A DNA stretch of 64,000 nucleotides from Sphingopyxis bauzanensis (GCF_002205675.1 NZ_NISK01000004.1:124001-188000), one strand, 5' to 3'; shown: positions 17,531 through 25,430, counted from the stretch's first letter. The notes: generated from the sequence alone by a model not told the origin. Translations and numbers: made by a program.

Positions 17531-17902
17531 GTGACCGATACATTGTGGCTGGAGGTGGACGGGCTGATCGCCCAGGTGCTGACCGGCATTTACTCCGAAG
17601 AAACCCACCTGCCGCAGCCGCTGCGCATCGGCGTGCGGGCGCGGCTGAGCATGGCCGGTCATTATGATCCGACGACCCCGCTCAGCGCCTCCAAAAATTA
17701 CATGCACCTGAAATTTGCGGCAACCGAAGGCATCCCCAAGGATGTCCATTTCGTGCTGATCGAAAGCGTCGCCGACCACATCATCGACACTTTGTTCCTG
17801 CAGGACGACAAGGTCGAAGAGGTCGAGGTGAAGATCGTCAAGCTGGCGATCGCCGAGGACGGCGAAGAGATTGGCATCACGATGCGGCGGGCGCGCAAGT
17901 GA
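17531..17902 (+). CDS. folB: Dihydroneopterin aldolase-like protein
   Basis: A 123-residue FolB-fold protein. It has the GIYSEE...PQPLRIGV block, the KNYMHLK segment matching the family's N/D-Y motif, the LIESVADHIID helix bearing the conserved Glu and a terminal strand with Lys (VKIVKLAI) and RRAR. Dihydroneopterin aldolase converts dihydroneopterin to 6-hydroxymethyl-dihydropterin in folate synthesis. The Lys is followed by Leu rather than the usual Pro. GTG 17531 is chosen because AGGA lies six bases upstream; an ATG at 17498 would extend it by 11 residues. It is GTGA-coupled to the pterin-reductase-like gene. Confidence 0.8.
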   Translation: MTDTLWLEVDGLIAQVLTGIYSEETHLPQPLRIGVRARLSMAGHYDPTTPLSASKNYMHLKFAATEGIPKDVHFVLIESVADHIIDTLFLQDDKVEEVEVKIVKLAIAEDGEEIGITMRRARK

Positions 17903-18660
17903 CGCAAAAGCTGGCGCTGGTCACGGGTGGCCTCCACCGCGTCGGCGCCGCGATTTCGGCGCGGCTGGCGCGCGAAGGATATGCGCTGGCGATCCACAAG
18001 CGCAGCCCGGGCGATGCCGATCCGGTGCTCGCCGACGCGCTAGCCGAGACCGGAACACTCAGCCATCGCTTCGCCGCCGACATGTCCGATCCCACTGCGG
18101 TCGATGCGCTGATCCCCGCGGTGATCGCAAAATTCGGCCGCGCGCCCGATCTGCTCGTCAACAACGCCGCGCTGTTCGCCGAGGGCGAATGGGCCGAACT
18201 GTCGGCGGTCGCGCTCGCGGAAATGATGCAGGTAAACCATCATGCGCCGGTGATGCTGACGAAAGCGCTTGTCGCCGCCAGCGAGGGCACACGTCCGGCG
18301 ATCGTCAACATCGTCGACCAGCGCGTCATGCAGCCGGTACCCGACCAGCTCGCCTACAGCCTGTCGAAATCGGCGCTGTGGCAGGCGACCGCGACATTGG
18401 CGGTGGCGTTCGGCAGCCGCGCGCGCGTCAATGCCGTAGCGCCGGGGCTGACGCTGGCGACCGACGACTATTCAGAGGCGCAGGTCGAGCGGCTGGCGGG
18501 GCGGATGCTGCTCGGAGCACTGCCGACGCCCGGACAGATTGCCGATGCGGTCGTCTATCTGGCGCGCGCCGAAGCGGTGACCGGGCAGACGATCTTTGTC
18601 GACGGCGGCGCGCATCTTGCGCCGATGGGCAGGGATTTCGTGGCGCTGGAGCGGGATTGA
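17899..18660 (+). CDS. SDR oxidoreductase of pteridine reductase/FolM type
   Basis: A 253-residue short-chain dehydrogenase. The cofactor motif is TGGLHRVG, with Arg before V-G as in PTR1 and FolM rather than the usual TGxxxGIG. The active site reads NIVDQRV...YSLSK: Asp replaces the usual catalytic Ser, which is diagnostic of pteridine/dihydromonapterin reductases. The start GTG overlaps the folB stop, so a role in reducing dihydropterins or dihydrofolate is well supported by both sequence and context. The C-terminal DGGAH motif is intact. Confidence 0.86.
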   Translation: MTQKLALVTGGLHRVGAAISARLAREGYALAIHKRSPGDADPVLADALAETGTLSHRFAADMSDPTAVDALIPAVIAKFGRAPDLLVNNAALFAEGEWAELSAVALAEMMQVNHHAPVMLTKALVAASEGTRPAIVNIVDQRVMQPVPDQLAYSLSKSALWQATATLAVAFGSRARVNAVAPGLTLATDDYSEAQVERLAGRMLLGALPTPGQIADAVVYLARAEAVTGQTIFVDGGAHLAPMGRDFVALERD

Positions 18661-18666
18661 GAAACA

Positions 18667-18697
18667 ATCCTCCCTGTCGCGAAGCGATGGGGAGGAT
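18667..18697. terminator. Family A single hairpin, candidate bidirectional terminator
   Basis: A perfect terminal stem ATCCTCCC/GGGAGGAT enclosing TCGCGAAGCGA. It is a single 31-base unit of the family A repeat, sitting in the 45-base gap between the convergent SDR and aldehyde dehydrogenase genes. There is no clear U-tract, so termination is inferred from position. Confidence 0.55.
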
Positions 18698-18705
18698 CGT
18701 CACCT

Positions 18706-20139
18706 TCAATAAATATGCACCGCCTTGGTCACCAGATACCCATCCAGCCCCTCCGGCCCGCTCTCGCTGCCAAAGCCCGATTCCTTGATCCCGCCGAACG
18801 GCATGTCGTTCGCCGAAATTACAAAGCTGTTGATCCCGACCATCCCGCTTTCGATGCCGTCGGCGATGCGGTTGATGCGGCGGCCGTTCTCGGTGAACGC
18901 AAAAGCGGCGAGGCCATACGGCAGTCGGTTCGCCTGCGCCAAAGCCTCATCCTCAGTCCCGAAGGGCCGGATCAGCGCCATCGGGCCAAAGGGTTCGTTG
19001 TTCATCGCATCGGCATCGAGCGGCACGTCGGCAAGCGCGGTCGGCTGGAAGAAATAGCCGTCCCCCGTCGCCGCGCCGCCCGCGATCACGCGCGCCCCCT
19101 TGGCGGTCGCGTCGGCGATCATCGCCTCGAGCGCCGGCGCGCGGCGCGCATTGGCGAGTGGTCCCATCTGGGTGTCGGCGTCGAACCCGCTACCGATCTT
19201 CACCTTCTTCGTCCGCTCGGCAAACCCCGCCACGAAGGCGTCGTAGATCCCCTCTTGAACGTAGAAGCGCGTCGGCGAGACGCAGACCTGCCCTGCATTG
19301 CGGAACTTCTGCATCACGACGCGGTCGAGCGTGCTCTCCAGATCGCAATCATCAAAGATCAGCACCGGCGCATGGCCGCCAAGCTCCATCGTGATCCGCT
19401 GCACCCGATCGGCGGCGAGTTTCATCAGATGTTTGCCGACCGCGGTCGATCCCGTGAAGCTGACTTTGCGGATCACCTCGCTGCCGAGCAGATGACGGCT
19501 GATCATGTCGGGATTGCCGTAAACGAGCTGAACGACGTCGCCGGGAATGCCCGCATCGGCCAGGCAGCGCATGATCGCGCTGGTGCAGCCCGGTGTTTCC
19601 TCGGGCGCTTTCGCGATCACGACGCAGCCCGCGGCGAGCGCGGGGGCGATTTTCTTGACCATCAAATTGACCGGGAAGTTCCACGGGCTGAACGCCGCGA
19701 CCGGACCAACCGGCTGGCGCAGTACCATCGCGCGCTGGCCAGCAGGACGCGGCGCAATACGGCCCTCCACGCGCTTTCCTTCCTCCGCGAAATATTCGAG
19801 TAGCGACGACGCCGACAATACTTCACCGCGAGACTCGGCGATCGGCTTGCCCTGTTCGAGCGTCAGCAGCGTCGCGATAAGGTCGGCGCGTTCGCGGATG
19901 AGCCCGGCGGCCTTGCGCATCAGCGCTGCGCGCTCGTCAGGGGTCTTGGCGCGCCAAGCGGGCCAGCCGCGCGCCGCCGCCGCCAGCGCCTCGTCGAGAT
20001 CGGCGGCCGTCGCGACCGGCAGTTCGGCGATCGCGCCTGCGGTCGCGGGGTTATAGACCGGCCGCGCTTCGCGCCCCTCACCGCTCCGCCAAGCGCCGTT
20101 GATAAAAAGCTGGAGGTCGGCGTCGTAGGTCGCGGTCAT
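18706..20139 (-). CDS. NAD(P)-dependent succinate-semialdehyde/aldehyde dehydrogenase
   Basis: A 477-residue aldehyde dehydrogenase. FSPWNFPVNL, the SFTGSTAVGKHL cofactor motif, the general base in MELGGHAPVL and the catalytic Cys in NAGQVCVSPTRF are all present. It is most like GabD-type succinate-semialdehyde dehydrogenases, with the typical C-terminal MPFGGIKESGFGSESG. Substrate assignment is not certain. It is monocistronic; the upstream gap holds a family B repeat. Confidence 0.88.
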   Translation of the reverse strand: MTATYDADLQLFINGAWRSGEGREARPVYNPATAGAIAELPVATAADLDEALAAAARGWPAWRAKTPDERAALMRKAAGLIRERADLIATLLTLEQGKPIAESRGEVLSASSLLEYFAEEGKRVEGRIAPRPAGQRAMVLRQPVGPVAAFSPWNFPVNLMVKKIAPALAAGCVVIAKAPEETPGCTSAIMRCLADAGIPGDVVQLVYGNPDMISRHLLGSEVIRKVSFTGSTAVGKHLMKLAADRVQRITMELGGHAPVLIFDDCDLESTLDRVVMQKFRNAGQVCVSPTRFYVQEGIYDAFVAGFAERTKKVKIGSGFDADTQMGPLANARRAPALEAMIADATAKGARVIAGGAATGDGYFFQPTALADVPLDADAMNNEPFGPMALIRPFGTEDEALAQANRLPYGLAAFAFTENGRRINRIADGIESGMVGINSFVISANDMPFGGIKESGFGSESGPEGLDGYLVTKAVHIY

Positions 20140-20163
20140 GGTGGAGCCTTCATTCTAGAGCCT

Positions 20164-20246
20164 CGTCATTGCGAGCGAAGCGAAGCAATCCAGGGCGGTT
20201 GACGCAGGCTCTGGATTGCCGCGTCGCTTCGCTCCTCGCAATGACG
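20164..20246. repeat. Intergenic palindromic repeat, family B copy 1
   Basis: An imperfect 83-base palindrome beginning CGTCATTGCGAGCGAAG and ending CTTCGCTCCTCGCAATGACG, with inner arms CAATCCAG and CTGGATTG around TTGACGCAGG. Related copies are at 34503-34580 and 53227-53311. It occupies most of the 125-base gap upstream of the aldehyde dehydrogenase gene. Confidence 0.88.
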
Positions 20247-20264
20247 ATGGCGATATAGTCGCGC

Positions 20265-20864
20265 TCAGCGATAGTTAAAGCTGATGCTGATCCGTTCGCC
20301 CTTACCGCTGTGCGGCATCACTTCGTGGCGCAGCCAGCTTTCCCACAGAAACACCCGCCCCGCCGCGGGCTCGGCATAGACGAAGGGCAGCAAATGTTCG
20401 GGCGCATCGTCGCTGCGTCCCGGCGCCGCCATCAGCATGGCGAGCCGCGGGTCTTCCAGCTTGAGCGCGCCCGATCCCGGGGGAACCGCAACATAGAATG
20501 TGCCCGACACGATGCTGTGCGGATGGATGTGGCCGCTGTGGGTGCCGCCGGGTTTCAGGACATTGACCCACATACTGTCGAGCTTCAGCGGCTTGGCGAG
20601 GTCGAAATGCGCCGCCTTGGCAAACGCCTTGACCTCCTTGTCGAGCAAGCGTTTGAGGTCGTGAATCGCCGGATCACGCTCGGGCAGGTCGTTCAGGCTC
20701 GCATAGCTGGTATAGCCCTTGTAGCCATGGCCGCGGCTCCACGCGCGTCCCGCGCCATCTTCCTCGGCAAACATCCGGCTGCTGTCCTCCAGCTCTGCGA
20801 GCAGATCAGGCGTGCCAATATCGGCTTCGTAGAAAGTTGTGGCGAACAGCGAACGAACAGGCAT
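20265..20864 (-). CDS. Putative 2OG-Fe(II) oxygenase (TIGR02466-like)
   Basis: A 199-residue protein starting MPVRSLFATTFYEADIG. It has a jelly-roll pattern with WVNVLKPGGTHSGHIHPHSIVSGTFYV (candidate metal-binding His residues around 118-124), then FLWESWLRHEVMPHSGKGERISISFNYR, where the second His and the Arg that binds 2-oxoglutarate are expected. This matches the TIGR02466 family of uncharacterised oxygenases. ATG 20864 is chosen over a much longer upstream frame that is antisense to the lactonase gene. It is divergent from the SMP-30 gene with a 46-base gap. Confidence 0.82.
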   Translation of the reverse strand: MPVRSLFATTFYEADIGTPDLLAELEDSSRMFAEEDGAGRAWSRGHGYKGYTSYASLNDLPERDPAIHDLKRLLDKEVKAFAKAAHFDLAKPLKLDSMWVNVLKPGGTHSGHIHPHSIVSGTFYVAVPPGSGALKLEDPRLAMLMAAPGRSDDAPEHLLPFVYAEPAAGRVFLWESWLRHEVMPHSGKGERISISFNYR

Positions 20865-20910
20865 GATGGCCGCAAAGCACAGCCAATGTGGACAAGCAAG
20901 GGAGTCGAGG

Positions 20911-21831
20911 ATGGCCGAGTTCGAATTGATCGCCGATGGATTGCGCTTTCCCGAAGCCCCGGTCGTGATGGACGACGGTAGCGTCATCGTCGTCGAGATT
21001 GAGGCGGGGCGCATCACCCGCTGCTGGCCCGGCGGCAAGAAGCAGGTCATCGCGACCCCCGGCGGCGGCCCCAACGGCCTTGCGATCGGCTCCGATGGCA
21101 AGCTCTATTGCTGCAACAACGGCGGCTTCAACTATGTCGAAGCGGATGGCTACCTCGCGCCGCACGGCATCGCCGACGATTATTCGGGCGGCCGGATCGA
21201 GCGCATCGACATCGACACCGGCGCGGTCGAAATCCTCTATCAATCGGGCGATCATGGCGTCGTGCTGCGCGGTCCCAACGACATCGTGTTCGACGGCCAT
21301 GGCGGCTTCTGGTTCACCGACCATGGCAAGGTCGATTATGCCCAACGCTGCCACGACATCGTCGGCATCTTCTACGCCAAGGCCGATGGCACTTATATCG
21401 AGGAAGTCATCTTCCCCTCGAACAACCCCAATGGCGTCGGCCTGTCGCCCGACGGCGACGCGCTCTACGCCGCCGAAACCTACACCTGCCGCCTGATGAA
21501 GTTCAACATCACCGCCCCCGGCAAGGTCGCGCCCGACGCTGGCCCAGGCGGCCCCGGCATCCCGCTCTATCGCCCCGCGGGCTATAAATTCTTCGACAGT
21601 TTGGCGGTCGAGGCATCGGGCAATATTTGCGTCGCGACGATCGGCGAATGCGGGATTTCGGTCGTCGGTCCCGATGGACAGCTCGTCGAATTTGTCGCGA
21701 CCGACGATATCTTTACCACCAACATCGCGTTCGGCGGCCCCGACCGGCAGGATGCCTACATCACCCTGTCGGGCACGGGTCGGCTGGTAAAGACGCGCTG
21801 GGCCAGACCGGGGCTGCAACTGCAGTACTGA
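20911..21831 (+). CDS. SMP-30/gluconolactonase-family lactonase
   Basis: A 306-residue six-bladed beta-propeller enzyme. Metal-binding positions are visible: Glu in RFPEAPVV (about 14), Asn in GPNDIVFD (about 125), NPNGVGLSPDG (about 170) and Asp in FFDSLAVEASG (about 230). The family hydrolyses sugar lactones or related esters with Ca2+ or Zn2+. No signal peptide. ATG 20911 follows AAGGGAGTCGAGG. The GlcG-like gene follows after 26 bases, so the two are probably cotranscribed and may act in the same catabolic step, though this is inference. Confidence 0.88.
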   Translation: MAEFELIADGLRFPEAPVVMDDGSVIVVEIEAGRITRCWPGGKKQVIATPGGGPNGLAIGSDGKLYCCNNGGFNYVEADGYLAPHGIADDYSGGRIERIDIDTGAVEILYQSGDHGVVLRGPNDIVFDGHGGFWFTDHGKVDYAQRCHDIVGIFYAKADGTYIEEVIFPSNNPNGVGLSPDGDALYAAETYTCRLMKFNITAPGKVAPDAGPGGPGIPLYRPAGYKFFDSLAVEASGNICVATIGECGISVVGPDGQLVEFVATDDIFTTNIAFGGPDRQDAYITLSGTGRLVKTRWARPGLQLQY

Positions 21832-21857
21832 CCCCGCGCTTCGAAAGGGAGGCGAGG

Positions 21858-22322
21858 ATGAAGATATTGTGGACCGCGGCACTGCTCGCGGTGACGCCCG
21901 CAAGCGCGCAGATGCTCAACGCCAATATGGCGGACGCGATCGTCAAAGGCTGCGCCGCGCACGCACGCGCCAAAGGACAAAGCCACGCGATCGCCGTCGT
22001 CGATAGCGGCGGCCATATCGTCGCGACATGGCGGATGGACGGCAACACCCACGGCATGATGGAATTTGCACTGCAAAAGGCGCGCGCCGTCGCAGCGTGG
22101 GGATTTCCGACGAGCGGCATGGAAGAGGCAGCCAAAGGCACACCGGGTTTCGCCGGCGCAGCCTATGTCGTCACCGTCGCGGGCGGAATTCCCGTCTTTT
22201 CTGCGGACGGTCGCACCCGCATCGGTGGGGTCGGCGCGTCGGGCGAAGCGCCCGCCGACGATGCTGCTTGCGCCGCCGCCGGGATCGCGGCAGCAGGACT
22301 GAAGTCGGAGCACGCCCGCTGA
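21858..22322 (+). CDS. GlcG/HbpS family heme-binding-like protein, exported
   Basis: A 154-residue protein with a short signal peptide (MKILWTAALLAVTPASAQ). The domain has AIVKGCAAHARAKGQSHAIAVVDSGGHIVATWRMDG and a C-terminal GGIPVFSADGRTRIGGVGASG, the signature of the GlcG/HbpS (DUF336) family, some members of which bind or degrade heme while others sit beside catabolic genes. ATG 21858 follows a GGGAGGCGAGG ribosome site. The IS element begins 20 bases after its stop and has not disrupted it. Confidence 0.87.
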   Translation: MKILWTAALLAVTPASAQMLNANMADAIVKGCAAHARAKGQSHAIAVVDSGGHIVATWRMDGNTHGMMEFALQKARAVAAWGFPTSGMEEAAKGTPGFAGAAYVVTVAGGIPVFSADGRTRIGGVGASGEAPADDAACAAAGIAAAGLKSEHAR

Positions 22323-22331
22323 TTGCTTTGG

Positions 22332-22341
22332 GCCGTCCATC
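22332..22341. repeat. Target site duplication, left copy
   Basis: The 10-base sequence GCCGTCCATC directly precedes the left IS end and is repeated exactly at 23596-23605 after the right end, showing a transposition event with an ISAs1-sized duplication. Confidence 0.93.
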
Positions 22342-23595
22342 CAGGGGAATCGGGTGAACAAGTCATCGTGAGATAATTGCGGCGAGGAAGTCATCATCCC
22401 AAGCTGCGACTTTTCTTCTGAGCCGCATCGAGTCTTTTCCCGGAGCGGATCGCAGTAGATTGTGCGCCATGTGCTTTATGGTGGTGAAGTTTGCAGGTGC
22501 ATGCTCCGTGCGCACCCGGCATTCGTCATCGCGAAAGACCATATCCATAACCCAATGGAGACTGTTTTCGATCGCCCAGTGATGGCGCACGATGGCACCA
22601 AGCTGCTCGGCGGGCAGCTGCACCGAGGTTAGGTAGAGGCGGGTTTCGTGGGTGGCTTTGTCGCCTGTCTCGCGGATACTGTCGACGATGACGACGGCCT
22701 TCAGGCCGGGCCATCCATGGTCCTTGGGAAGCCAGTCGAGATTGTGGATGACGGTGGTCGCCCTGGTCTCGATGCGGCCATGGTCGCCATCGACCGTCGT
22801 GTTTTGGCTGATCTTGCACTCATGGAAGTTGCGCTCTTTCTGCTCGGCTACGAACAGCGCGACATCCTCGTGCAGAGCCGCCTGGTTCCCCTTGAGCGCC
22901 AGGACATACTCGGCCTTCTTGTCGAGGATCGTCTGAGCAATCACGCGTTGGCAGCCCATAGCGTCGATTGTCACGACGGCACCCTCGATATCCATCATGG
23001 CCAGTAATCGGGGGATAGCAGTGATCTCGTTCGACTTCTCGTCGATCTTGACCTGGCCCAGCACTAACCGTTGGCGAGCGGCAAATGCCGAGACCATATG
23101 GATCGCTGCCTTGCCGCCCGCCTTGTCGTGCGAACGACGCGATGTCTTGCCGTCGATTGCAATGACCTCGGCACAGGTCCCGGTGAGCGAGGCGACCCAC
23201 TTCACAAAGCACTGCTGGAACTGTTCGGCATCGAGCGTCGCGAAGATGTCACCAAGGTGATCGTGCGAGGGCGTGCCGGCAGCAAAGGGACGAAATCGCT
23301 GCAGAAAATCCAGCTTTTTCTCTCCAAAGCGGGCGATGTCGACGAATGTCTCCGCACCCGCCAAAACGCCCAGCAGCGCCAAAAGCAATATCTCCTCAAG
23401 CGGATACATCACCTTCGCCAGTTGGCGACCATCGACCAACTCACGGAAATGATCCAGAAAAACCACCGCCTCGCCAAGCGCTCCGCTCGACTGATCACCA
23501 CTGTCCATCACAATATCCCCGCGTCCAAATCTGAGGATTTGCATAGATTCAGCAATTCACGCGTTTGTCGCCTCTTCTTTCACCCGATTGCCCTG
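22342..23595 (-). mobile_element. Complete ISAs1-family insertion sequence (1254 bp)
   Basis: The element is bounded by 17-base inverted repeats, CAGGGGAATCGGGTGAA at 22342-22358 and its complement TTCACCCGATTGCCCTG at 23579-23595, matching at 16 of 17 positions. Exact 10-base direct repeats flank it. It carries one transposase gene on the minus strand that fills nearly its whole length. Its base composition is less GC-rich than the neighbours. Intact ends, intact ORF and perfect duplications indicate a recent insertion. It lies between the GlcG gene and the toxin-antitoxin promoter without interrupting a recognisable gene. Confidence 0.93.
22363..23508 (-). CDS. ISAs1 family transposase
   Basis: A 381-residue DDE transposase of the ISAs1/H-repeat-associated group. 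The N-terminal DUF4338/Tnp-associated part has DPR-like RPFAAGTPSHDHLGDIFA, followed by the catalytic aspartates in IAIDGKTSRRS (about residue 117) and VVTIDAMGCQ (about 180), and the YREK-like/Glu region in HHWAIENSLHWVMDMVFRDDE. The frame is uninterrupted, so it is probably functional. I use ATG 23508 (MDSGDQSS); another in-frame codon 36 bases upstream is possible. C-terminus ends close to the left inverted repeat, as usual in the family. Confidence 0.93.
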   Translation of the reverse strand: MDSGDQSSGALGEAVVFLDHFRELVDGRQLAKVMYPLEEILLLALLGVLAGAETFVDIARFGEKKLDFLQRFRPFAAGTPSHDHLGDIFATLDAEQFQQCFVKWVASLTGTCAEVIAIDGKTSRRSHDKAGGKAAIHMVSAFAARQRLVLGQVKIDEKSNEITAIPRLLAMMDIEGAVVTIDAMGCQRVIAQTILDKKAEYVLALKGNQAALHEDVALFVAEQKERNFHECKISQNTTVDGDHGRIETRATTVIHNLDWLPKDHGWPGLKAVVIVDSIRETGDKATHETRLYLTSVQLPAEQLGAIVRHHWAIENSLHWVMDMVFRDDECRVRTEHAPANFTTIKHMAHNLLRSAPGKDSMRLRRKVAAWDDDFLAAIISR

Positions 23596-23605
23596 GCCGT
23601 CCATC
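23596..23605. repeat. Target site duplication, right copy
   Basis: Exact copy of GCCGTCCATC adjoining the right IS end; it pairs with 22332-22341. Confidence 0.93.
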
Positions 23606-23617
23606 ACCATAGCATTG

Positions 23618-23642
23618 ACTTAGCTAAGCGGCTTAGCTAAGT
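23618..23642. promoter_or_regulatory. Perfect 11-bp-arm palindrome, candidate operator of the toxin-antitoxin pair
   Basis: ACTTAGCTAAG and its exact complement CTTAGCTAAGT flank a CGG spacer. A TTGACT hexamer at 23615-23620 could be the -35 element, so a repressor bound here would cover the promoter. The palindrome ends nine bases before the antitoxin ATG, in the place where Phd/YefM antitoxins autorepress. There is no Shine-Dalgarno sequence between it and ATG 23652, so the transcript may be nearly leaderless. Confidence 0.75.
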
Positions 23643-23651
23643 TTAGCCAAC

Positions 23652-23909
23652 ATGACAGTCGTGACCATCCACGAAGCGAAGACGAATTTGTCGCGCCTGA
23701 TCGCCCGCGTCCTGGCGGGCGAAGAGGTGACTATCGCGCGCGGTAAGGAACCGGTGGTGAAGCTGATGCCGGTGAACACGCCGCCACAGACGAAACGCAT
23801 CTTGGGCACCTTGAAAGGCAAGATCGATCTCGACGCTGGCTTTTGGGATCCCCTGCCCGAAGAGGATCTGGCGCTGTGGAACGGCGAGGGTAGCTCAGAG
23901 GCGCAATGA
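23652..23909 (+). CDS. Type II antitoxin, Phd/YefM (prevent-host-death) family
   Basis: An 85-residue antitoxin. The N-terminal MTVVTIHEAKTNLSRLI block forms the Phd/YefM dimeric DNA-binding fold, followed by EEVTIARGKEPVVKLMPV. The C-terminal half (DLDAGFWDPLPEEDLALW) is acidic and amphipathic, as expected for the part that wraps the toxin. It probably represses its own promoter through the adjacent palindrome. Its TGA overlaps the toxin ATG by four bases (ATGA). Confidence 0.92.
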   Translation: MTVVTIHEAKTNLSRLIARVLAGEEVTIARGKEPVVKLMPVNTPPQTKRILGTLKGKIDLDAGFWDPLPEEDLALWNGEGSSEAQ

Positions 23910-24292
23910 ACCTATTGCTCGACACCCATGCGCTGATCTGGGCTGCCAATGAACCGCAGAAATTGCCAGACGCGGTGAGGTCCGCCATCGAAGACTCGGA
24001 TAATCATATCTGGATAAGCGCCGTTTCGGCCATTGAGGTCGCGATCAAATTTCGCATCGGCAAGCTGAAAGGCGCCGACGAACTGGCCGCGCGCTTTGAG
24101 ACCGTCATCGCGGGTTTTGGCTTTGACCAGCTGCCCATTTCGGTTGCTCATGCCAGTCTGGCGGGGCTGCTGCCGTTCGATCATCGCGACCCGTTCGACC
24201 GCATATTGATCGCTCAATCGCAGATAGAGCAATATGCGTTCGTCTCAAGTGAAAAGCTGTTCGACCAGCTTGGCGTCGTCCGTTTCTGGTAG
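23906..24292 (+). CDS. PIN-domain toxin (VapC-like)
   Basis: A 128-residue PIN-domain ribonuclease. The acidic metal-binding residues are visible: Asp in LLLDTHALIW (residue 6), Glu in SAVSAIEVAIK (about 44), Asp pair in HRDPFDRILIAQS (about 92-96) and the terminal FVSSEKLFD block. The LDTHALIW/HRDPFDR pattern is typical of PIN toxins paired with Phd-type antitoxins. Likely cleaves tRNA or other RNA when free of antitoxin. Coupled to the antitoxin by ATGA overlap. Confidence 0.92.
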   Translation: MNLLLDTHALIWAANEPQKLPDAVRSAIEDSDNHIWISAVSAIEVAIKFRIGKLKGADELAARFETVIAGFGFDQLPISVAHASLAGLLPFDHRDPFDRILIAQSQIEQYAFVSSEKLFDQLGVVRFW

Positions 24293-24304
24293 GAGTGCCA
24301 TCCC

Positions 24305-24994
24305 ATGCACCGCGAAACCCATGCCGCAAGCCGCATCGGCTGGCTGCGCGCCGCTATCTTGGGCGCCAACGATGGGATTGTGTCGACCGCCAGCCTGATC
24401 GCCGGGGTCGCCGCGGCGGGGGCGTCCGCATCGACGATTCTCGTCACCGGCACCGCAGGACTGGTCGCCGGGGCGATGTCGATGGCGGCGGGCGAATATG
24501 TCTCGGTCAGCTCGCAGGGCGACGCCGAAAAGGCCGATATTGCCAAGGAGAAGCGCGAGCTCGCCACCGTTCCCGAACTGGAGCTAGAAGAACTGACGCA
24601 AATCTATCAGCAGCGCGGGCTCGACCGTCCGCTTGCCAAACAGGTCGCGGCGCAGCTCACCGCCTACAACGCGCTCGACAGCCATTTGCGCGACGAACTG
24701 GGCCTAACCAGCGAACTGGCGGCGCGCCCGATTCAGGCGGCGGCCGCGTCGGCGGCGAGCTTTACCGTCGGGGCCGCCCTGCCGCTGGCGATCGTGCTGC
24801 TGGTCGCCGGCCCATCGCTGCCATGGATCGTCTCAGCTGCGTCGCTGATCTTCCTCGCCATCCTGGGCGCGCTTGGCGCGTGGGCGGGGAACGCGCCGAT
24901 CGCGCGCGCCGTCATGCGCGTCGGGTTCTGGGGCGCTGTGGCCATGGCGGTGACGATAGCGATCGGATCGCTGTTCGGGACGACGGTCAACTAA
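24305..24994 (+). CDS. VIT1/CCC1-family iron/manganese transporter
   Basis: A 229-residue membrane protein of the VIT1/CCC1 family. The first membrane helix carries ILGANDGIVSTASLIAGVA, the second GLVAGAMSMAAGEYVSVSSQ, both family hallmarks with metal-coordinating Met and Glu residues. A cytosolic acidic helix-rich segment (EKADIAKEKRELATVPELELEELTQIYQQ) precedes three C-terminal helices. Proteins of this type export or store Fe2+ or Mn2+. It follows the toxin gene by 12 bases, and its stop overlaps the tail of the DUF488 pseudogene on the other strand. Confidence 0.9.
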   Translation: MHRETHAASRIGWLRAAILGANDGIVSTASLIAGVAAAGASASTILVTGTAGLVAGAMSMAAGEYVSVSSQGDAEKADIAKEKRELATVPELELEELTQIYQQRGLDRPLAKQVAAQLTAYNALDSHLRDELGLTSELAARPIQAAAASAASFTVGAALPLAIVLLVAGPSLPWIVSAASLIFLAILGALGAWAGNAPIARAVMRVGFWGAVAMAVTIAIGSLFGTTVN

Positions 24995-25373
24995 CGCTGG
25001 AGCAACCATTCACGCAGCGCGACGGCGTTGTTTCGCTCCGCGCTTTTTGAGGCGTACAGCAAGGTCACCGGCCCCGCCGCAGCGGCAGCATCAAGCACGA
25101 ACAGGCCGCCCGCACCTCTTCGCCGCCCGCATCAAGTTCGGCGACATAGGCGCACCGAAACGCATCCCACGCGGCGTCCGATTCCGCCGTTTCGCCATGA
25201 TAGAGTTTGCGCAAGACGTCGCTCGGCGTCAGCGGCTTCAGCCAAGCTGCCAGCGCCGCTTTTTCCTTCAAAACCCCGCGCTGCCACAGTCGGTCGACGA
25301 GGAAGCACGTCCCGCCGCCGGGACCGACCGGTTCATGAATGCGTTTGACCGCGATTGTCAGCGCCGTTCCCAT
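24991..25373 (-). pseudogene. DUF488 family gene with an apparent one-base deletion
   Basis: The first frame (25373 down to a TGA at 25065) encodes a typical DUF488 N-terminus: AVKRIHEP, FLVDRLWQRGVLKEKAAL, WLKPLTPS and LRKLYHGE. It ends abnormally as VRAACSCLMLPLRRGR. The neighbouring frame continues the family without a gap as FVLDAAAAAGPVTLLYASKS...NNAVALREWLLQR, ending in TAG at 24991-24993. Adding one C to the CC near 25104 restores a single protein reading VRAALFVLDAAAAAG. The break is therefore a true frameshift or a sequencing error. It is a 1-nt change in an otherwise well-preserved gene. Confidence 0.85.
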
Positions 25374-25430
25374 CTGTATGACTATCGGCTATCCCGCGTG
25401 GGCGGGCAAGACAATCGGAGGGGTCCGTAA

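Noticed and set aside
22342..23595. Possibility that the IS disrupted a gene
   Set aside because: Joining the flanks across one copy of the 10-base duplication places it 20 bases after the GlcG stop and upstream of the antitoxin promoter, with no split frame.
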